Below are positions 14,606 through 24,013 of a DNA stretch of 64,000 nt, piece by piece (within the stretch, counting starts at the first letter, position 1; each line of letters starts with the position of its first letter). Location: contig NZ_JHXM01000019.1 of the NCBI RefSeq assembly GCF_000621725.1, positions 23,934-87,933 on the forward strand, in the 5' to 3' direction. This DNA comes from Xylanibacter brevis ATCC 19188. GTDB taxonomy: Bacteria > Bacteroidota > Bacteroidia > Bacteroidales > Bacteroidaceae. The notes beneath the pieces are model-generated. The model saw only the letters and a program-made list of their open reading frames with translations. It was not told the DNA's origin and did no database searches. A program made the position numbers and the translations under genes.

Positions 14606-15625
14606 GGCTTCCTCGATTTCTTCTTTCGTGGCCGTCTGATTGATGCGTATGTCGCCTATGCCACCTAAAAGTGTGAAGTTGATCTGTCCACCCACGTTCT
14701 TCTTGTCGTGAGTCATCAGCTCGAGGAGCGTGGGATAGTCGTCGCAAGTGATGGGCATGCGGCCGTAGTTGTCGAAGATGAACTTAACGGTCTGGCGCAT
14801 CTTGTCAACGGGGAAGCCCGTTTTGGCGACGCTGAGGTAGAGTTCGCACACCAGTCCCCAGGCCACGGCATAACCATGGAGAACAGGCTGGCGCTGCAAG
14901 GCTAGCGACTCGAACGCATGGCCCACGGTGTGGCCCAAGTTCAGCGCCTTGCGGATGCCTTTCTCGGTGGGGTCTTCGGTCACGATGTGCTGTTTCACTC
15001 CGACACTTTCGCCCACAATGGCTCCTAACTTCTCGACGTCGTCAAGGTCGAAGTTGAGCAGTTCGGCCCAATGCTTCTCGGTAGAGATGAGACCATGCTT
15101 CAGCATCTCGGCATAGCCGGAAAGAAGGTTCTCGGTGTCGAGTGTCTTCAGAAAGTTGGTATCCAGAATCACGCAGTCGGCATTGTTGAAAACGCCAATC
15201 TCGTTTTTCAGACCTCCGAAGTTGATGCCCGTCTTGCCACCCACAGAGGCATCGACCATGGCAAGCAGCGTGGTGGGTATGTTGATGAAGTGGATGCCGC
15301 GTTTAAAGGTGGAAGCAGCAAAGCCACCAAGGTCTGTCACCATGCCGCCACCTAGGTTGACCATCAGCGAATGGCGCGAGGCACCACCCTGTTGAAGACT
15401 GCTCCATACGTGGGAGACGGCCTCGAGCGACTTGTTGATGTCGCCTGCGGCAATGACAATCTCTTGAGCATCCTTCAGACAACTGAAGTTCTTGACAAGT
15501 GGCAGACAAAGACGATGGGTGGTTTCGTCGGTGAGAATAAAGGTGCGGTCGGCCTTGCATGCAAGGATAGCTTCGCTTAAAACTTGTTCCAGATGATTGG
15601 AAATGATAACTTTCTGCTTGTCCAT
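14579..15625 (-). CDS. aroB: 3-Dehydroquinate synthase
   Basis: AroB converts DAHP to 3-dehydroquinate in the shikimate pathway, using NAD and a divalent metal. Signature segments are GGGMVTDLGGFAAS, IPTTLLAMVDASVGGKTG, GYAEMLKHG and LNLGHTVGHAFE, which include the metal-binding Glu and His residues. I chose the ATG at 15625 (MDKQKVII) over an upstream ATG at 15709. This gives a normal length of 348 residues, and the promoter -7 box lies just before it. The implied leader is only a few nucleotides. The gene converges with menE with a 27-bp overlap. Confidence 0.93.
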   Translation of the reverse strand: MDKQKVIISNHLEQVLSEAILACKADRTFILTDETTHRLCLPLVKNFSCLKDAQEIVIAAGDINKSLEAVSHVWSSLQQGGASRHSLMVNLGGGMVTDLGGFAASTFKRGIHFINIPTTLLAMVDASVGGKTGINFGGLKNEIGVFNNADCVILDTNFLKTLDTENLLSGYAEMLKHGLISTEKHWAELLNFDLDDVEKLGAIVGESVGVKQHIVTEDPTEKGIRKALNLGHTVGHAFESLALQRQPVLHGYAVAWGLVCELYLSVAKTGFPVDKMRQTVKFIFDNYGRMPITCDDYPTLLELMTHDKKNVGGQINFTLLGGIGDIRINQTATKEEIEEALDFFREGC

Positions 15626-15634
15626 AAGTGTCTG

Positions 15635-15665
15635 CAAAGTTAAGGTAATTCTGCGAAACATCCAA
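15635..15665 (-). promoter_or_regulatory. Promoter of aroB
   Basis: On the minus strand TTG (plus 15663-15665) and TAACTTTG (plus 15635-15642) are 20 bp apart. The aroB ATG follows after 9 bp, so the transcript may be nearly leaderless. Confidence 0.6.
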
Positions 15666-15742
15666 ATTTTTTCTTTGTCGATTAAACTTTTTTGCCCCGG
15701 CAACATCAAAAGACTAAAGTTTTACGGATAAATATTCCCAAA

Positions 15743-18700
15743 ATGAAAAAATTGATACTTTTGATGGCCGTACTCTTGACCACGGCCCTCTCTGTTCAGG
15801 CACAGCGCACTGTAAGCGGACAAGTCATCGACGACGTGAAGGAACCCGTGATACAGGCCACTGTGGCTTTGTTGAAAACCGACAGTACGCTGGTGGGCAA
15901 CACGGTGACTGACGCTATGGGACAGTTCTCGGTGACAGCTCCTAAGGATGGTAAGTACTTGTTCCGCATCACGTATGTGGGCTATAAGTCGCTGTTTCGC
16001 TCCATCACCATGGCAGGGAAACCCATCGACATGGGGACACTGCAGATACAGGTGGACGCCATCATGCTGAAAGGTACTGAAATTGTGAAGAACATGGCGC
16101 GTGTGTATTCGAAAGAAGACACCATTATATATAACGCGGGCGCGTATAAGACGCCCGAGGGCTCTGTGCTCGAAGAATTGGTAAAGCGCCTGCCCGGTGC
16201 CGAACTGAGCGATGATGGAAAGATTACCATCAACGGCAAGGAGGTGAAGAAAATTAAGGTGGACGGTAAGGAGTTTATGAACGGCGACACGCAGACGGCG
16301 ATGAAGAACCTGCCTACGTCTATCGTTGAGCGCGTGAAGGCTTACGATGAAAAGAGCGACCAGACGCGTATCACGGGTGTGGACGACGGCAACGAGGAGA
16401 TGGTGCTGGACTTCGGACTGAAGCGCGGCATGAACAGAGGCACGTTTGCCAATGCTGACTTTGGTATCGGTACCAAGGAGCGCTACACGGGCCGACTGAT
16501 GGGTATGACGTTTAAGGATGACTTCCGCATCATGGGATTCACCAACGCAAACAATGTGGGCGACCGTGGATTTGGCGGAGGCGGTCCTGGCGGACGCTTT
16601 GGCGGAGGTGGTCAGGGACTGCAGGCACCGAAGATGTTTGCTGTAAATATGAACTACGAGAAGAAGAACTTGCTGAAGTTGGATGGCGGCGTGCGCTGGA
16701 ACCACAACGATGGTGACACGTGGAGTCGTACGGCAACAGAGAACTTCGTGTCGAAGACGGGCGCCTTCTCCAACAGTGTGAATCAGAACTACTCGCGCAG
16801 TAACTCGTGGAGCGGTAATTTCCGCGTGGAGTGGACACCCGACACGATGACGAACATCCACTTCCGCCCCTCGTTCAGTGTCAACAGGAATGATGGTCTG
16901 TCGCAGTCGTTCTCGGCATCTTTTGCGCAGGATCCCTATAACTATGTGAACTACGCACTGGACAGCAGGGCACAGTTGCAGAATGCCATCAACTATCTGC
17001 AAACGAACTATTTGGACGACAAGCTGTTGGTGAACAGTCGTGATAATGCTTCAATGTCGTACAGCAACAGCACGCGCTTTGGCGGTGAACTGCAGATGAC
17101 ACGCAAGCTGAACTCGCTGGGACGGAATATCTCTTTACGCTTGACGGGTAACTACTCTGACGGTGACTCGAAGTCGCTCTCGCTGCAAGAGGTGGACCTG
17201 TATAAGACCACGATGGACCTTTATGGTGGCAGCTATAGCGAATACTACAGAAACCGTTATAACGTGACTCCCACGAAGAACTACGACTACTCGGCTCGAC
17301 TGACCTATAATGAGCCTGTGGCCGACCGCATCTATCTGCAGTTGAGCTACGACTTCCAGTATCGTTATACGAAGAGTGATCGCTCTACTTACGACTTCAG
17401 TGAGTGGCCTACGCTGGCTAATGCCGCTGGACAACCTTTCTCGCTAGATGACTTTAACTTCCAGTATCGCCAATGGGATCATAACCTAGGACAACTGGTG
17501 GAGAGCGGTAAGACAATGGATGACTATCTGAGCAATGAGCTGAGCCGCTTCTCGGAATATAAGAACTTTATCCACACGGGTGAGGTGATGCTACGCATGA
17601 TTCGCAAGGACTATAACTTCAACGTGGGACTGCAGCTGATTCCACAGACATCGAAGTTCTCGTATCGCTATCTGGGCGTGGACTATGGCACAACCACTCG
17701 CACGGTGGTGAACTGGAGTCCTACAGCCAACTTCCGTTGGAAGATCTCGGACCAGGGACAGATGCGCTTCCAGTACCGTGGTTCTACGAGTCAGCCTTCG
17801 ATGACAGACCTGTTGGAAATCAGGGACGACAGCGACCCCTTGAATGTCACGGTTGGTAATGCTGGCTTGAAACCTTCGTTCACCCAGAACTTCAGCTGGC
17901 GTTTCAACAACTACTATCAGAAGCACCAACGCTTCGTGTTCGCCAACCTGAACTTCTCGACAACAAGTAACAGCGTGACCAGCAAGGTTTACTATAATCC
18001 TGAGACTGGCGGACGCACTTCTACTCGCGATAATATCAATGGCAACTGGAACGCACGTGGCGAGTTTATGTTTAACACGGCACTTGATACGTTGGGTCGT
18101 TTCAATATGAACACGCGCACTACGGCTGGCTATACACACAGTGTGAGCTATCTGGACGTGAATCAGGATGGTAATGTTCAGAAGAATGCCGTGAACCAGA
18201 CCTCACTGGGACAGCGACTGGGATTCAGCTATCGTAACGACTGGTTTGAGTTTGAACCCAATGGTTCGATCAACTATACCTTTGGTCGCAACAAGTTGCA
18301 GGAACAGGGCAACCAGGATACCTGGAACTTCAGCTATGGTTTCAACACCACGGCACAGTTGCCTTGGGGTATGCAGCTGACCACCAATCTGAACATGAGC
18401 TCGCGTCGCGGTTATAGTGATGCGTCGATGAACACCAACGAACTGATATGGAATGCACAGATTTCACAAAGCTTCCTGAAGGGTAACCCTCTGTCTGTTC
18501 GCCTGGAGTTCTATGATATTCTGGGACAGCAGTCAAGCTTCTCGCGTACACTGAATGCGATGATGCGTTCGGATACGGAGACCAACGCCATCAACAGCTA
18601 CGTGATGCTGCGCGTGAACTATCGTCTGAACCTGTTTGGAACGAAAGAGGCACGACAGAGCATGCGTAACGCTGGCGGACCAAACGGTTCCGGCGGTGAA

Positions 18701-18781
18701 GGACGCCGTGGCAACCGCGGCGGATTCGGTGGCGGCAGCGGACGTCCTGGTGGCGGATTCGGTGGTCCACGAATGTTCTAA
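15743..18781 (+). CDS. Outer-membrane beta-barrel protein with carboxypeptidase-regulatory-like N-terminus
   Basis: The 1012-residue protein has a signal peptide (MKKLILLMAVLL...VQAQ). A carboxypeptidase-regulatory-like beta-sandwich follows (about residues 20-100; VSGQVIDDV). A plug-like region is next (KITINGKEVKKIKVDGKEF), then a long barrel of alternating aromatic strands. This matches the 'outer membrane beta-barrel' family of TonB-receptor relatives in Bacteroidetes. Gly-rich segments occur near residue 275 and at the C-terminus, which ends GGFGGPRMF. The ATG at 15743 is chosen because it starts the signal peptide directly. The ligand is unknown and no SusD-like partner is adjacent. A terminator follows. 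Confidence 0.85.
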   Translation: MKKLILLMAVLLTTALSVQAQRTVSGQVIDDVKEPVIQATVALLKTDSTLVGNTVTDAMGQFSVTAPKDGKYLFRITYVGYKSLFRSITMAGKPIDMGTLQIQVDAIMLKGTEIVKNMARVYSKEDTIIYNAGAYKTPEGSVLEELVKRLPGAELSDDGKITINGKEVKKIKVDGKEFMNGDTQTAMKNLPTSIVERVKAYDEKSDQTRITGVDDGNEEMVLDFGLKRGMNRGTFANADFGIGTKERYTGRLMGMTFKDDFRIMGFTNANNVGDRGFGGGGPGGRFGGGGQGLQAPKMFAVNMNYEKKNLLKLDGGVRWNHNDGDTWSRTATENFVSKTGAFSNSVNQNYSRSNSWSGNFRVEWTPDTMTNIHFRPSFSVNRNDGLSQSFSASFAQDPYNYVNYALDSRAQLQNAINYLQTNYLDDKLLVNSRDNASMSYSNSTRFGGELQMTRKLNSLGRNISLRLTGNYSDGDSKSLSLQEVDLYKTTMDLYGGSYSEYYRNRYNVTPTKNYDYSARLTYNEPVADRIYLQLSYDFQYRYTKSDRSTYDFSEWPTLANAAGQPFSLDDFNFQYRQWDHNLGQLVESGKTMDDYLSNELSRFSEYKNFIHTGEVMLRMIRKDYNFNVGLQLIPQTSKFSYRYLGVDYGTTTRTVVNWSPTANFRWKISDQGQMRFQYRGSTSQPSMTDLLEIRDDSDPLNVTVGNAGLKPSFTQNFSWRFNNYYQKHQRFVFANLNFSTTSNSVTSKVYYNPETGGRTSTRDNINGNWNARGEFMFNTALDTLGRFNMNTRTTAGYTHSVSYLDVNQDGNVQKNAVNQTSLGQRLGFSYRNDWFEFEPNGSINYTFGRNKLQEQGNQDTWNFSYGFNTTAQLPWGMQLTTNLNMSSRRGYSDASMNTNELIWNAQISQSFLKGNPLSVRLEFYDILGQQSSFSRTLNAMMRSDTETNAINSYVMLRVNYRLNLFGTKEARQSMRNAGGPNGSGGEGRRGNRGGFGGGSGRPGGGFGGPRMF

Positions 18782-18786
18782 GATAC

Positions 18787-18822
18787 AAAAAAGGCACGGA
18801 TGTTGAAGTCCGTGCCTTTTTT
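18787..18822. terminator. Bidirectional intrinsic terminator
   Basis: The stem GGCACGGA / TCCGTGCC, extended by A and T runs, separates the convergent beta-barrel gene and the DUF5606 gene. The A-run and T-run on either side allow use in both directions. Confidence 0.85.
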
Positions 18823-18838
18823 ATGTTTCTTAGAAAGA

Positions 18839-19279
18839 TTATTCTTTTCTATCGTCAATGTTGTCACCCTCAGTGGGCTTCATCTCTTCTTTGAAGTCAG
18901 AGATGCCATTCTCGATGAGGATGTTGTACCACTGAATCAACTTCTTGATGTGGCTGGTCTGCACGCGCTCGCGGTCGAACTCGGGCAGCACCTTGCCGAA
19001 ATACTCGCGCAGCTCGTCGCCACTTGCCTTCTTATAATCTACAGAAGACTTCTTGCCGTCTTCCAGGTTCTTCATGCTGTCCAGCACATCCATCAAGGGC
19101 ACATCGTCTGTTTCGGTGTACATGGCGATGTCGGCCAAAGAAGTGATGCGGTCGGTGCCGAAAGCAGGCTGACGACGATGGGTGGCATCGAGTGCTTCCA
19201 CAATCAGGCTGTTCTTGGCACGTGATACTAATTTGTAGAGTCCGGGCTTACCGGCAATTGCTAAAATGGTCTGTTGCAT
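18839..19279 (-). CDS. DUF5606 family protein
   Basis: The 146-residue soluble acidic protein starts MQQTILAIAGKPGLYKLVSR, the pattern I know from the DUF5606 family of Bacteroidetes. The function is unknown. It ends the minus-strand group nusB-yajC-ybbR-coaE, following coaE after 12 bp, a conserved arrangement in Bacteroidetes. Its acidic C-terminal tail (about residues 125-146) is probably disordered. Confidence 0.8.
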   Translation of the reverse strand: MQQTILAIAGKPGLYKLVSRAKNSLIVEALDATHRRQPAFGTDRITSLADIAMYTETDDVPLMDVLDSMKNLEDGKKSSVDYKKASGDELREYFGKVLPEFDRERVQTSHIKKLIQWYNILIENGISDFKEEMKPTEGDNIDDRKE

Positions 19280-19291
19280 ATTTCTTCTTGT

Positions 19292-19840
19292 TTATTTAAT
19301 TAAATTGTCTATTTGTGGTTCGAGGGGCGTCTGCCCGTCGTTGATAATTTCATAATCGGCTCTGGCTCTCACCGTCTCTTGCGGTAGTTGTCGGGCTATC
19401 CATTCCTTGGCCTTCGCCTCGCTGATGTGGTCGCGCTGCATGACGCGCTGGATGCGAACATCTTCTGGTGCTGTCACGACAATGACCTTGTCGAGCAGTT
19501 TGTCGAGGCCTGACTCAAAGAGAATTGCACTCTCTACCCAGTCGATGCCGCTCTTCTCATAGTCGTCGAAGACGGCGGGGTGGACAATGCTGTCTATGGC
19601 CTTGGCGTTTGCCTCTGAGGCTAACAGAAACTGTGCTACTGCGGCCTTGTTGAGACTGCCATTCTGGAGGTAGGTGTCGGGACCAATCAGTGCAGTGAGC
19701 TGTTGGCGGAGTGGGGCTGAGGTGCGCATCAACCGTTTGGCAGCGCTATCACAGTCGTAAACTTCTATTCCTCGCTGCTTCAGTAGCTGGCATACAAAAC
19801 TCTTGCCGCTCCCGATGCCTCCTGTGATTCCTATTCTCAT
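19292..19840 (-). CDS. coaE: Dephospho-CoA kinase
   Basis: CoaE phosphorylates the 3' hydroxyl of dephospho-CoA, the last step of CoA synthesis. The 182-residue protein has the P-loop GGIGSGKS at 7-14, VYDCDSAAKRL (substrate-binding Asp) and RIQRVMQRD (lid arginines). The ATG overlaps the upstream ybbR-like gene by 4 bp, suggesting translational coupling. Confidence 0.93.
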   Translation of the reverse strand: MRIGITGGIGSGKSFVCQLLKQRGIEVYDCDSAAKRLMRTSAPLRQQLTALIGPDTYLQNGSLNKAAVAQFLLASEANAKAIDSIVHPAVFDDYEKSGIDWVESAILFESGLDKLLDKVIVVTAPEDVRIQRVMQRDHISEAKAKEWIARQLPQETVRARADYEIINDGQTPLEPQIDNLIK

Positions 19841-20814
19841 TGCTCTTCAATCAGATAGTCCACTTGGTTAACACTCAGCTTGGCCTGCTGGATGGCTGTG
19901 GGTACCTTCTTCAGGTATATGTTGCACTTCGTCGATTCGCTACGACTGAACTCCTCGTAGTCGGCCACCACGAGGAAATCGTCGGGGGTCAGCGACTGGA
20001 AGTCCTTCATGCCTGTCACAAAGGTGATTTTGACCTTTGCGGGGAAGGTGCGCAGCACTTTGCCTTCAGGCATGTTGATGCCTACGATGGGAATGTTGTC
20101 GATGCTCTCTTCTGTCAGAACATCGGTGATAAAGCAAACAGAAACCTTGTTGGGTACCATCTTCACACCCGACAGGCGGGCCAGGTTTGTTTCGATGGTG
20201 AGCGTGTCGTGGAAGTTCTCGTAGTGCAGCTCTTCTGTATATACCACCGAAATGCTGTCCAGCTTCTTTCTGGAAGCATAGATGGTGACAGAGTCTGGCG
20301 AGTACCTGGTCTCGGAAATGAAATAAAGGGGCTCGGGGATAACTTGTCCTTGGATGCGGACGGGCACCTTCTTCTTCTCACCATAGTTATAATAGAACAC
20401 CAGCTTCTCGGGTTTCACACTGACAATCCTTGAAGAAGCAGGTAATGTTTTGCTGATGAGTTTTTGAAGATCGCTGTTGGTAATGACACCTGTACCGTTG
20501 CTTCTGGCAAAGTTGTCGAAGTCAATATCGATACACTTGTCGCTGTTGCCATAGAGCAGCGCCAACAGCGTGATGCCTTTGTCGCCTACCACAACCCTCA
20601 CGGTGTCAATCTCGTTCGAGGTGATGACGGCATTCTTGGGCACGTTGACGTAGCGAACGGGTATCTTTAACTCTTGCTCGTATTGAACATCGAGCGTCAT
20701 GAGTAGCCAAAAAATACCTGCTAACGCAAAGAAAGCAAGAAAAACCAGAAATTCCCTGTTAGCCTTGCTAAACTGGAAATGACTGGCTGTGCGGAAAATA
20801 TGAGATGGGCTCAA
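19837..20814 (-). CDS. YbbR-like domain protein
   Basis: A single N-terminal membrane segment (FLVFLAFFALAGIFWLL) is followed by a large extracytoplasmic part with repeated YbbR-like beta modules (for example VPVRIQG and IVGINMPEG). YbbR proteins are linked to c-di-AMP cyclase regulation in Firmicutes; the role in Bacteroidetes is unclear. No ATG lies between the yajC stop and the membrane segment. I place the start at TTG 20814, 10 nt after the yajC stop; the ATG at 20877 would overlap yajC by 53 bp. It is in an operon with nusB, yajC and coaE. Confidence 0.8.
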   Translation of the reverse strand: MSPSHIFRTASHFQFSKANREFLVFLAFFALAGIFWLLMTLDVQYEQELKIPVRYVNVPKNAVITSNEIDTVRVVVGDKGITLLALLYGNSDKCIDIDFDNFARSNGTGVITNSDLQKLISKTLPASSRIVSVKPEKLVFYYNYGEKKKVPVRIQGQVIPEPLYFISETRYSPDSVTIYASRKKLDSISVVYTEELHYENFHDTLTIETNLARLSGVKMVPNKVSVCFITDVLTEESIDNIPIVGINMPEGKVLRTFPAKVKITFVTGMKDFQSLTPDDFLVVADYEEFSRSESTKCNIYLKKVPTAIQQAKLSVNQVDYLIEEQ

Positions 20815-20824
20815 TGTGCTTGGT

Positions 20825-21148
20825 TTACTTCTGCAAAGGCAGGTTTGCCATATCTTTGAACACAAAGCTCTTGTCAACTGTGATGACTACATCGCGTGCA
20901 ATCTTCACCTCGACGGTGTTCTTTGCCAGGTCGATGCTCTTCACAGTGCCATAGATACCACCACCAGTCACAACAGCTGTTCCTTCGGTCAACTCGTTCT
21001 GGAACTTCTGAATCTCTTTCTGTCTCTTCTGCTGAGGACGGAACATAAAGAAATACATGATGGCAAACATAGCCACAATCATCAAGATGGGCATCATCAT
21101 GCCACCCTGCTGTGCACCAGCCTGTGCAACTAAAACGATATTGGTCAT
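20825..21148 (-). CDS. yajC: Preprotein translocase subunit YajC
   Basis: YajC is a small inner-membrane accessory of the SecDF-YajC complex. The 107-residue protein has a single membrane segment (about residues 18-36, ending IMYFFMFRPQQKRQKE). The family's soluble domain follows, with ELTEGTAVVTGGGIYGTV. It lies 26 bp behind nusB on the minus strand. Confidence 0.93.
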   Translation of the reverse strand: MTNIVLVAQAGAQQGGMMMPILMIVAMFAIMYFFMFRPQQKRQKEIQKFQNELTEGTAVVTGGGIYGTVKSIDLAKNTVEVKIARDVVITVDKSFVFKDMANLPLQK

Positions 21149-21174
21149 AATCTTATGGTAATAATAAAAATTGG

Positions 21175-22125
21175 TTAGTCATTGTTTGTCTCTCTGTTCT
21201 CGATGGGCTTCATCAGTCGGCCTGTGCTTACCAGGTGGCGAGCAATGGCGTCGAGCATACCATTGATGTAGCCAGCACTGCGTGGGGTAGAGTAGAACTT
21301 AGCCAGCTCTACATACTCGTTGATGGTTACAGAAACGGGAATGCTGGGGAAGGTCATCATCTCGGCAATAGCTATCTGCATGATGATAACGTCCATATAA
21401 GCAAGGCGAGAGAAATCCCAGTTGCGAGATGCCTCGCTCATGAAGCGCTGATACTCGTCGGCGTTCAGGATGGTGGCGCGGAACAATTTGCGTGCATAGT
21501 CCTTCTCTTCCTCCGAATCGTACTCGGGTAGCAGAGTCTGGGCATCACCATTCTTCTCGTCGAAACGCTTGATGGTCTTCAGTACGAAGGTGTCAACAAC
21601 GTTCTTGTCGTCATTCCAATAAAGACTCTGCTCCTCGAAAATGGCATCCAGGTCTTCATTGTCTTCAATCAGGGCACGATACAGACGGCGCCACAACTCA
21701 CGGTCGTTGGCATAGCTGTCTTCTGTGCTTTCCATGTACTCCTGATAAATCTGACTCTGTTCGATCTTCTCGAACATCTTTCCAATAAATTCTGGGTAAT
21801 CGGCCCAGGCATGCTTCTGTGTTTCCTGAAATTCGTTCAGTTGATGGTTGTTTTCCAGTTGAATGGCAAAACGGTTGTAGGCGAACTTCTGTGATGGAGC
21901 CTCTGTTCCCTCACGCTCAGCTTTAGCTTGAAGAATCTCCAGTCGGCGACGTGACTCCTTGGTGATGGCCACCATCAGCGACAGCAAATGATTGTATAAA
22001 TCATAAGCCTTTGAGAGACTAAAGAAGAGTTCTTTTTCTGCACTGTCAATGTTCTTGTTACCGTTTTGATAGTACGCGTAGGTTAACTGAACAATCTTAA
22101 TACGTATGATTTCTCTGTTAATCAT
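21175..22125 (-). CDS. nusB: Transcription antitermination factor NusB, long Bacteroidetes form
   Basis: NusB binds NusE/S10 and boxA RNA in rRNA antitermination. The 316-residue protein is about twice the E. coli length because of an N-terminal extension of about 150 residues. The NusB fold is recognisable in the C-terminal part (LFRATILNADEYQRFM, YMDVIIMQIAIAEMM, VSVTINEYVELAKFY). The long form is usual in Bacteroidetes. It is the first gene of the nusB-yajC-ybbR-coaE-DUF5606 group, directly behind a good promoter. Confidence 0.88.
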   Translation of the reverse strand: MINREIIRIKIVQLTYAYYQNGNKNIDSAEKELFFSLSKAYDLYNHLLSLMVAITKESRRRLEILQAKAEREGTEAPSQKFAYNRFAIQLENNHQLNEFQETQKHAWADYPEFIGKMFEKIEQSQIYQEYMESTEDSYANDRELWRRLYRALIEDNEDLDAIFEEQSLYWNDDKNVVDTFVLKTIKRFDEKNGDAQTLLPEYDSEEEKDYARKLFRATILNADEYQRFMSEASRNWDFSRLAYMDVIIMQIAIAEMMTFPSIPVSVTINEYVELAKFYSTPRSAGYINGMLDAIARHLVSTGRLMKPIENRETNND

Positions 22126-22150
22126 CTTTATATTGTCATTTTATCGGATG

Positions 22151-22181
22151 CAAATTTAGGCATTTTTCCTCTATTATACAA
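22151..22181 (-). promoter_or_regulatory. Promoter of the nusB operon
   Basis: On the minus strand TTG (plus 22179-22181) and TAAATTTG (plus 22151-22158) are 20 bp apart, with the nusB ATG 26 bp downstream. Confidence 0.6.
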
Positions 22182-22222
22182 GTAAAACGTTCTTTTTTTG
22201 AAAAAAAACATGCTCGTTGAAT

Positions 22223-22251
22223 TGTATTTCATAAATTATTTGTACCTTTGC
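22223..22251 (+). promoter_or_regulatory. Promoter of the rplY-pth-S4 operon
   Basis: TTG at 22223-22225 and TACCTTTG at 22244-22251 are 18 bp apart, divergent from the nusB promoter. The leader to the rplY ATG is about 75 nt and AT-rich. Confidence 0.6.
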
Positions 22252-22332
22252 ACCGCTTTTTTCGTGTGATGGCGAATTAAGTCTAATTAATTTTTATTTA
22301 ACAACTTAATTTAGAGTAACACATTTATTGTT

Positions 22333-22929
22333 ATGAAAGAGATTTCAATCAATGGCCAGGTGCGCGAGGCCTTAGGCAAGAAAGCCTCAAAGATGCTGCG
22401 CAAGGAGGGTCTCGTTCCCTGCAATCTGTATGGTGAAACAAAGGGTGAGAATGGTCTGCCCGTAGCACTGTCTTTCACTGCTCCTATGTCTGAGCTTCGT
22501 AAGGTTGTTTACACTCCTCACGTTTATGTTGTAAACATCAACATCGATGGTAAGGAGCGCAAGGCAATCGTTAAGGAGTTGCAGTTCCACCCCACAAGCG
22601 ACGCTCTGCTGCACGCTGACTTCTATGAGGTTAACGACCAGAAGGATATCACTGTAGGTATTCCTGTTAAGCTGAACGGTCTGGCTCAGGGTGTACGTGA
22701 TGGTGGTAAGCTGAACCTCAGCATCCGCAAGATTGACGTTACCGCTCCTTATAAGCAGATTCCTGAGATCCTCAACGTTGACGTTACAAACCTCGGTCTG
22801 GGTAAGGCCATCAAGGTTGGTGAGTTGAGCTTCGACGGTTTGAAGTTGGCTACTCCTGCTCAGGTAGTTGTATGCTCAGTTAAGGAGACTCGTGCTTCTA
22901 AGGCTGCTGCTGCCGCTGCTGCTGAATAA
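22333..22929 (+). CDS. rplY: 50S ribosomal protein L25/general stress protein Ctc
   Basis: The protein binds 5S rRNA. The 198-residue length is the long, two-domain Ctc (TL5) form. The N-terminal domain ([20 protein letters not shown]...VPCNLYG) and the C-terminal beta domain ([17 protein letters not shown]) are both clear. It ends in an Ala-rich tail (KAAAAAAAE). Its codon use is strongly biased, as expected for a highly expressed gene. pth follows 11 bp later. Confidence 0.93.
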   Translation: MKEISINGQVREALGKKASKMLRKEGLVPCNLYGETKGENGLPVALSFTAPMSELRKVVYTPHVYVVNINIDGKERKAIVKELQFHPTSDALLHADFYEVNDQKDITVGIPVKLNGLAQGVRDGGKLNLSIRKIDVTAPYKQIPEILNVDVTNLGLGKAIKVGELSFDGLKLATPAQVVVCSVKETRASKAAAAAAAE

Positions 22930-22940
22930 TATCAGGAGAA

Positions 22941-23531
22941 ATGGACAAGTACTTAATTGTTGGCTTGGGTAATGTCGGCGATGAATACGACTTAACCCGC
23001 CACAATACTGGCTTTATGGTATTGGATGCTTTTGCGAAAGCATCCAATATCTGTTTTGAAGACAAACGCTATGGTTTCGTGGCAGAGACTACTCTCAAAG
23101 GTCGTAAGGTGATTCTTCTGAAGCCTTCTACCTACATGAATCTGAGTGGTAATGCTGTGCGTTATTGGCTTACTAAAGAGAATATCGACCAGAAGCGTCT
23201 GCTCGTGATTAGCGACGATGTGGCTCTGCCATTGGGCGACTTCCGCCTGAAGGGTAATGGCTCGAATGGTGGGCACAATGGCTTGGGACATATCCAGCAG
23301 CTGATAGGTCAGAACTATGCACGTCTGCGTATGGGCATTGGCAATGAATATGCCCGTGGCGGACAGATAGACTGGGTGTTGGGACGCTATTCCGAGGAAG
23401 AGCAGAAAGAACTGCAACCCAGCATCGACCTAGCAGTGGACATTATCAAGAGCTTTGTGCTGGCTGGTATTGACATCACGATGAACCAGTATAACAAACT
23501 GGGAAAAAGAGCAAAAACAAAAAGCGAATAA
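22941..23531 (+). CDS. pth: Peptidyl-tRNA hydrolase
   Basis: Pth releases stalled peptides from tRNA. The 196-residue protein has [18 protein letters not shown] with catalytic H21, [10 protein letters not shown], and [10 protein letters not shown]...GSNGGHNGL. Length and motif order are normal. It lies between rplY and the S4-domain gene, a conserved Bacteroidetes arrangement of translation-associated genes. Confidence 0.95.
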   Translation: MDKYLIVGLGNVGDEYDLTRHNTGFMVLDAFAKASNICFEDKRYGFVAETTLKGRKVILLKPSTYMNLSGNAVRYWLTKENIDQKRLLVISDDVALPLGDFRLKGNGSNGGHNGLGHIQQLIGQNYARLRMGIGNEYARGGQIDWVLGRYSEEEQKELQPSIDLAVDIIKSFVLAGIDITMNQYNKLGKRAKTKSE

Positions 23532-23542
23532 TCTGTCAACGT

Positions 23543-23983
23543 ATGGGTGAGGCAAGAATAGACAAGTGGCTTTGGGCGGCACGCATCTTTAAGACAAGGA
23601 GCATTGCTGCCGATGCCTGCAAGAACGGACGCGTTGGGGTGAACAATGTGTTGGTGAAACCCTCGCGAATGGTGAAAGAGGGTGATGTCATCAGTGTGCG
23701 TAAGCCTCCGGTTACCTATTCTTTCAGAATTCTGAAGACCATCGAACAGCGTGTCGGTGCCAAGCTCATACCGGGCATATACGAGAATATCACACCACAA
23801 GACCAATACGAGCTGTTGGAGATGAACCGCATCAGCGGATTCGTGGATAGAGCTCGTGGTACCGGACGCCCCACGAAGAAAGACCGTCGCGCCATGGATG
23901 CCTTTGTAACCCCTTCGCTCGAGGGGTATGGCGCCTTCGACTTCGATAGTTGGGACGATGACGATGATGAAGAAGAAGTCTAA
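23543..23983 (+). CDS. S4-domain RNA-binding protein (HslR/Hsp15-like)
   Basis: The 146-residue protein begins with an S4 RNA-binding domain (RIDKWLWAARIFKTRS...CKNGRVGVNN, about residues 5-65), as in Hsp15, which rescues 50S subunits carrying nascent chains. The C-terminal part is basic (GTGRPTKKDRR) and ends in a run of Asp and Glu. It is third in the rplY-pth-S4 operon, 11 bp after pth. The ribosome-rescue role is inferred from the family. Confidence 0.88.
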   Translation: MGEARIDKWLWAARIFKTRSIAADACKNGRVGVNNVLVKPSRMVKEGDVISVRKPPVTYSFRILKTIEQRVGAKLIPGIYENITPQDQYELLEMNRISGFVDRARGTGRPTKKDRRAMDAFVTPSLEGYGAFDFDSWDDDDDEEEV

Positions 23984-24013
23984 CAATTTACCAATTATTT
24001 AATCATTAAAACA

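Noticed and set aside
15722..17002. Long antisense frame opposite the beta-barrel gene
   Set aside because: It is a shadow of a strongly coding plus-strand gene with clear domains. The antisense product has no recognisable motif or promoter.
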